Positions 59,201 through 64,000 of a stretch of 64,000 nt of DNA are shown one piece after another. Position 1 is the first letter of the stretch. The number at the start of each line of letters is the position of its first letter. The stretch covers positions 248,001 to 312,000 of the forward strand of contig NC_052107.1 in the NCBI RefSeq assembly GCF_012273895.1, in the 5' to 3' direction. Under the pieces are notes generated by a model. That model saw only the letters and a list, made by a program, of their open reading frames with translations, ran no database searches and was not told where the DNA came from. The DNA comes from Zerene cesonia (taxonomy: Eukaryota; Arthropoda; Insecta; Lepidoptera; Pieridae). The position numbers and the translations under genes are program-made.

Positions 59201-59743
59201 GCTTAAGTCTTCATGATCTTGATTGATGTTTGAGAACTGATTTTAGCAGAATTATATATTTCAAAATATGACTTTACAGGCAATTGCCGAAGAATTAAAT
59301 ACCAACTTTGGCTGCGAATCGTTGTCACAAATTTGTTTTCTTATCATATTACTGAAATTTGTAAGTTATACAAAATTTGCAAGGAAAATTCAGAACTGAT
59401 TTTGACTTTTCTTTCTAGTAAAAAGGTGCATTAATCTTGTGATATATAGGATATGTTTCATTCCCGATTCCACATCATTTAGTAAAAATACATTACTTAT
59501 TAGACATTTTCTAGAAACACTTTAGAATCGTCGTCACATAATGTCATAATTTACCAAAGACCATATGTACTGAATTTCTACTTCCTAGTTTAAGAACAAT
59601 GGAGATATATCTATATAGTCACATTCCATACTTCCGAGTATACCCTAATGCCAAAAGAACATAACAATTCACCAAACGAGTGTCTCAACTCATCTATGAA
59701 CCATCTTAATCAAAACGCAAGTTGTACGCAACAACACACTTAC

Positions 59744-59953
59744 CGTCGATTAGTGAATGTCGGAGGTGAGTCAGTGGATTGTGTTCCCACGTCGAGCAAT
59801 TGTCCGAATTGGACGCTCGCGACGCCGTATTGACCTCTACCACTGTTAATTGTGCCCACCTAACTGGACAGCGGATGGCGTGGAGTCGAAGAGGGGTTAA
59901 AAATAATAATGTTGTAATTGGGATCATTAGATCAATTGATCTCATAATATGAT
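59744..59953 (-). other. candidate coding exon with signal-peptide-like start
   Basis: Minus strand. A long T-rich tract (59975-59995 read in reverse) leads to AG sites, the nearest being GGCAG ending at 59954. An ATG at 59945 opens a frame whose start is hydrophobic (MRSIDLMIPITTLLFLTPLR, then LHA), like a secretory signal peptide with an Ala cleavage site near residue 23. It continues with cysteines (IRC, DNC) and a possible N-glycosylation site (NCS) to DG, where the donor ACG|GTAAGTG occurs after 67 codons plus one base (59744/59743). Without splicing it stops at residue 79. No family recognised. The plus strand has its own frame (59648-59833) ending at a GTGAGT, which weakens the case for either. 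Confidence 0.25.
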
Positions 59954-60107
59954 CTGCCTCTTTGAAGCCTCAGGAGAAAAATAAAAAAAAAAAATTGTTG
60001 AAATTCTGTTGAAATGGAATAAACGTATGCGTCAGAACGAAATATAACCAAAACACATATAAATGATAGATGTGCATTTATCGCAAAAAAAAAGTTCAAC
60101 GTTATTT

Positions 60108-60215
60108 TATTATTTTTTTTATCTAAGCAGGCAAATGATCGGGCGGTTCTGATAGAAAGTGATGTCCGCCAGTCACTAAGATTCGTGATGTTTGGAGCAG
60201 CGCGAATGTGTTGCT
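60108..60215 (-). mobile_element. 3' fragment related to retroposon family R
   Basis: Minus strand: 'tcactttctatcagaaccgc', 'ccgatcatttgcctgcttag' and an A-rich tail (T8 on plus at about 60111-60120). Resembles the 3' blocks of the family, with divergence. Confidence 0.45.
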
Positions 60216-60627
60216 GAGCTTTCAGGAATCTAAGGTTTTGTGATAGTGGCTAAAGTTTTACCTTCATAAATTACGACACATTTATAATAATCTCATGATT
60301 AAGTAGTAGAAAAGACTGATATTGATTGTATATTTGTAACTGTTTAAAATAACAACCATTAAAGTCAACAATTTATCGGACTAAGTATATAACCTATTTG
60401 ATGAAAAGGTTAAACATAGATTTACTTCCCTATTCATATAATACAAAAGAATAAAAAAATCAACTCCATAGTTCTACAGTTCTGCGTGTAAGTGGACAGT
60501 CTCAATGCCTGACTCACTCTAATCAAGGAGACGCTGTATCATTAGCCACAACTTTATATTTACAGTACACGCCACGCAGTTGTGTTTATAGGTAACACAC
60601 TGTATTTGCTGTGTTTTCTAAGAAAAT

Positions 60628-60695
60628 TCGGGGAAATATTAACTGTATATACATATTATATCGGGGAAATATTAACTGTATATATACATATTATA
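60628..60695. repeat. tandem duplication, 33 and 35 bp
   Basis: 'tcggggaaatattaactgta' plus 'tatacatattata' (60628-60660) is repeated at 60661-60695 with one extra TA. Likely replication slippage. Confidence 0.95.
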
Positions 60696-60987
60696 CAATA
60701 TTCTGTTGAATGAATATTTGTCAGTTTAGATACAGATGTAGCAATTCATAACTCGTGAAAACTCGTTTAGCTATCGAATCCTATAAGATGTCGAAGCACT
60801 TAGAAGCTTGGCGCATTCGTAAGGATTAGGCCTAGGCGTTCAAACGTTGATTGTTCAATGTTTGGTCCATCTATCGTTATTTTGTTAACAGCCTTCGTGA
60901 TTTGTTATCAACTGATTACATCAATTAGGCAGTTGTGTAGAGTCGCAGCACATTCTTATAACGATCAAACTAATATTAAATCCCCCT

Positions 60988-61210
60988 CTTTTTACACGCT
61001 TTTTATTAGCTTCACCTGTATGTTTGTATGTTTGTTTGTAACCGACTTCTTTGGGCGCGATTTTGACCCACTTTAAACGGCCAGATTTCGTTCAAACTTT
61101 GTAGATTTATTGAGGACCGATGACAATACACTAATTTGATAAAATTATTCAATTTTTCAATTTGCAAAATATGATAAAAGCGTGATTTTTAGTTTTTTAA
61201 AACTATTACA
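60988..61210 (+). repeat. unclassified repeat U, copy 2
   Basis: Near-identical to 42666-42890, with the 8-base insertion 'atgtttgt' (a local duplication) at about 61025. A 72-codon frame at 60858-61076 runs into it and is not a gene. Confidence 0.85.
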
Positions 61211-61214
61211 ATAT

Positions 61215-61660
61215 ATTATTTATTTATAACACGTACATGTAATGGTATCTGTATTATATAAAAAGATGTGAAAAAAAAAAATTAAAATAAGATCTTGTAC
61301 GTAAAAAGTAAGTACTGAGGTTTTTAATGACTCAAAAATGCAATAAAAGGTTTAATTTCATTCAAAGGAAACAAATATAACACGAAAGGACCGTTAGAGG
61401 GTTTGACCAATTTAAATGAATAAATCGATAAAATAATGTCTCATTTATTGTAATAATTACAACGCTAATTAAATAGCTCATTTCTTTCGAATGTAAAACC
61501 ATGAATATACAGTAGTATTTTTACAAGCTGTTACTATGTATGAAGTACGAAGTGGTTATTAAACAATGTCCATATATTATCCCATCTTAGAGACATTTCG
61601 AAACACTTAAGCTGCGAGCGATGCAGTGAGAGCGATCCTGTTGAAATCATGTTTTAATTC
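61215..61660. other. AT-rich gene-free stretch
   Basis: Nothing supportable seen. Confidence 0.5.
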
Positions 61661-61671
61661 ATGTCCAATTA

Positions 61672-61714
61672 ATGCGTTTATCGCTGTTTGTGTCGTATGC
61701 GGATCGACAACGAG
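61672..61714 (+). other. possible short first exon ending at a splice donor
   Basis: ATG at 61672 opens MRLSLFVSYADRQR up to CGAG|GTGAGTG (intron would start at 61715). The flanking 61600-61730 is GC-richer. Very short, so chance is the default explanation. Confidence 0.1.
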
Positions 61715-61794
61715 GTGAGTGTAGGGTGACTTTACTTTTAGAGATTTTGGGACGGTTTTAATTTTTCGCTTCGCTTTTAATTCTTAATTCAAAA

Positions 61795-62096
61795 AGCAGT
61801 GGTGGCTCAGTGGTGAGAACCTCGGACTTCAAAATCGATAAGTCGGGGTTTGAGACCGGGCGAGCGTGCAGGAAATAAATTGCTTTTTAATTTATCAGCG
61901 CATGTAGATAACATCACCACTGCTTAAAACGGTGAAGAAAACATCGTGAGAAAACCGGCATGTCCGAGAATTAAAAGTTCGACGACATGGGACATCTGTC
62001 AACCCGCACTTGGCCAGCTTGGTGGATTATGGCCGGAACCCTCATAGGAGGCCTGTGTCCCAGCAGTGGGAATATATATGGGCTGACGATGATGAT
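61795..62096 (+). mobile_element. full-length GATGAT-tailed tRNA-derived SINE
   Basis: Head with A box 'gtggctcagtggtgag' and B box 'ggggtttgagaccgggc', as in tRNA-derived Pol III promoters. Body: 'tagataacatcaccactgct', 'aacatcgtgagaaaaccggc', 'acttggccagcttggtggat', 'tcataggaggcctgtgtccc', 'agcagtgggaatatatatgg' and a 'gctgacgatgatgatg' tail. 3' fragments occur at 3661 and 56476. The type is familiar across Lepidoptera. Confidence 0.88.
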
Positions 62097-62467
62097 GTTT
62101 TAATTCTTAAATAATTCATTAATTCTGTAAGCATTTACGTGTGCTTGAGTTATTATTTAATAAACTTAGCCTTGCCTATACGATTTTACAGATAGTGTTT
62201 TTGTGAGGTTGTAATTTGCAAGTATTGAGTAGAGTCCATCTTCAGTTTGTTTTCTTTCTTTTTCACCGATAGTGCCAGTCTAGAAAACTATTCGTCTGTA
62301 TCCAGTTTTAATAAACCCCTTTACATAAACAGTCATATAGATATATTAGAGACTGATGTAGACTGATGTAAGCTGAAGCTTTCCTGGTAAAGGTCAAGTA
62401 ATTAAACACTATATTTGAACTATTTTTTTGTATTAACAAATCACGATTCCATCTTGAATAAATAGAC

Positions 62468-62496
62468 AGATGGACCTGTATGCCATAGGTCCATCT
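62468..62496. repeat. 10-bp perfect hairpin at a retroposon edge
   Basis: AGATGGACCT (62468-62477) and AGGTCCATCT (62487-62496) with a 9-base loop; the retroposon copy begins directly afterwards. Confidence 0.85.
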
Positions 62497-62745
62497 ATAT
62501 CGAGCACGTTTCAGCACGAAATGGGTCAGCTCTCACCGGGGAAGTACCACACCCCCACAGAAGACCTGCGTAAACACGAAAAATCGTTTGACGAGTGAGG
62601 GAGACACATGCCCATATCCTTTTCCTTACCTTTCCTAATCCTTTCCCCTATTCCTCTCGTCAATCCTGCAAGGGATTACCTTTCCAATATGAAGTCGGCA
62701 ATCCGTAGAACCTGCAACTGACCTTACGCCTCTCTAAAGGTTACG
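62497..62745 (+). mobile_element. retroposon family R, the most complete head-to-tract copy
   Basis: 'gagcacgtttcagcacgaaa', 'tgggtcagctctcaccgggg', 'gtaccacacccccacagaag', 'cgtttgacgagtgagggaga', pyrimidine tract 'catatccttttccttacctt', 'tgaagtcggcaatccgtaga' and 'ctgaccttacgcctctctaa'. The 3' 'gtggtgatcgcttaccatc' block is missing. Confidence 0.72.
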
Positions 62746-63049
62746 ATGTCATAATAAATAACCTATTACCAGCAATTCCCACGTATCCCATAATCCAAAA
62801 CTTGACAGTGCACCGAGTTGCGCGTGCGTCGGTCATTCACTCCGTCAATTAGTTAGAGTACGCCTCAAGTGCCTGTCATGAGGTCTATCTCTCGAATTCA
62901 TTTAAACGTGTACTCAATTCTACTTGCCTTCTTCGGTGACTGAGTTATTTTATGAGCTTTCACACGATATTCATTATTATTGGTCTCGTGTTAAGCAGCT
63001 AACGAAAAAGTGCTTGCTACTTTGTAGAGTACACTTTGGAGGTGCTTTT

Positions 63050-63205
63050 AGATATTGAGGTATCTGATTTCAACCGACTTCAGAAAAGGATTAGGTTAGC
63101 AATTGGACAGTGTTTCTTCTGGGTTTGTTATTTACGAATTTTCGACGGGGTGAACTGGTTTTGATGATTCTTTTTTTATTTGAATGCTGCCTCCCGTGCC
63201 TCTTG
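63050..63205 (+). repeat. interspersed repeat fragment shared with 9134-9275
   Basis: 'tgatttcaaccgacttcaga' then 'gaactggttttgatgattct' and 'ttttatttgaatgctgcc'. The reverse complement of the second part is at 9197-9245. Class unknown. Confidence 0.5.
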
Positions 63206-63519
63206 TGTGCTCGCATTTAAATTTATCTAGTTCTACCAATTTAAGTACGATTTTCTGTTGCATTCTGATTTAACTTATCAGATTATGTCAGCTACTATTA
63301 TATGAATAAGCGGCGACAAACTCATAATATCACCACTAATCTAGTCACTCAACTACTTTTATTCCTGAAATCTGGATAACATTCACACGAATAACTACGT
63401 ACATACAAAATTAGATATTTATGCACAAACCAGATTTCATATTTAAATACCTTTGACATCACTGTAATTAACTGTAAAAGTTATTACAAACGATAAACGA
63501 AGCATTATTTCAATTTCTT

Positions 63520-63690
63520 CCCTTCACAGTTTCACAGGAGCGGAGCTCAAAGCGGATTTCATTGCATGTAACGTAATTAAAAAGTATGCGTTACGCCAAT
63601 AAGAGTGTGTGCGCGACACATGCGGCCCGTTCACACGATGTACCTAGCGGTCATTGCCACAGATTATATCACAGAACTGTCTATTTGCTC
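63520..63690. promoter_or_regulatory. GC-richer island
   Basis: 'caggagcggagctcaaagcg' and 'gtgcgcgacacatgcggccc'; no frame of interest. Possible conserved non-coding element by composition. The remaining 300 bases to the window end show nothing. Confidence 0.18.
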
Positions 63691-64000
63691 AAACAACTCT
63701 TAGTGGAATAAGTCAATCGGGAATTTAGCGCCTTTTTTGTTTAAGTGGGGAAATCTTGCCTTAGATACCGACGGCCTTCTGGCAGTTTATAATTAAGGGC
63801 ATAGGATCAGACTTGGAAACTGCTTGAATAAACAGTAATTCTATTGTTTTCTATTTTGATTGGACAATGCGGCGAGTTGTACATGTTTATATATATACAC
63901 TTTCTATATAAATTTTTCTAATAAAGAACAAGTAGATTCCGCTGACTGATTTCATTTAGATTCCTGGAATGACAGATTTTTATTAGTGTACTAAAGGACG

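Noticed and set aside
59648..59833. Plus-strand 61-codon frame with an internal GGAG|GTGAGT donor
   Set aside because: It overlaps the stronger minus-strand candidate, lacks a good upstream acceptor or promoter, and is low in complexity (Asn-rich).
1..64000. CRISPR arrays, rRNA genes, telomeric TTAGG repeats, known insect microRNAs
   Set aside because: Looked for by eye and not found.

Overview
This is 64 kb of AT-rich (GC roughly one third by eye), repeat-studded eukaryotic DNA, almost certainly from a lepidopteran (moth or butterfly). The evidence is the repeat content: tRNA-derived SINEs with a GATGATGAT tail, a second tRNA-derived SINE family resembling the Metulj type known from nymphalid butterflies, and many small non-autonomous Helitrons with the TC...CTAG(T) termini and the 'ctaatattataaatgcgaaag' type 5' end that is common in Lepidoptera. 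All of this is by recognition; no database was searched. There are no operons, prokaryotic promoters or CRISPR arrays.

I find no convincing complete protein-coding gene. The one secure gene is a tRNA-Ile (anticodon AAU) on the minus strand at 55317-55390, with a Pol III terminator and one mismatch in the T stem. The rest looks like intron or intergenic DNA. A few stretches could be exons because an open frame coincides with good splice signals. The best are 59744-59953 (minus; ATG, hydrophobic signal-peptide-like start, strong GTAAGTG donor), 52124-52213 (plus; 90 nt, exactly 30 codons between AG and GTAAGA), 1906-2012 and 24879-25058 (plus; acceptor then open frame to a stop). All are low confidence. 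The window's first 13 bases end in CAG|GTAAAG and may be the edge of an exon.

Layout. 1-10 kb: AT-rich, with SINE 3' fragment 3661, retroposon 5262, SINE 5539, Helitron 6532. 10-20 kb: Helitrons 10612 and 11311, a retroposon with a 16-bp perfect hairpin 11891, a TATA-like site 12692, and GC-richer islands at 14.3, 15.0, 16.0 and 19.5 kb. 20-33 kb: enhancer-like GC islands at 21.9, 25.1, 27.9 and 29.1 kb (the last dense in CAGGTG E-boxes), a full SINE at 26562 and several Helitrons. 33908-34907 is a gap of exactly 1000 Ns. 35-45 kb: Helitrons 36941, 41005, 41225; a CpG-rich repeat-like block near 40 kb; a decayed tRNA-like sequence 43629; the decayed end of a non-LTR reverse transcriptase 44575. 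45.9-47.4 kb: five same-strand Helitrons, three of them abutting head-to-tail. 48-64 kb: retroposon 48871 with internal duplication, GC islands, the tRNA gene, a Helitron, tandem duplications and a full-length SINE 61795.

Nothing here amounts to a clear new biological system. The most interesting items are the abutting Helitrons, two nearly identical copies of an unclassified repeat 18 kb apart, an apparent excess of perfect CRE palindromes (TGACGTCA, six copies) in islands of GC-richer DNA, and the exon-like frames at 52.1 and 59.8 kb.
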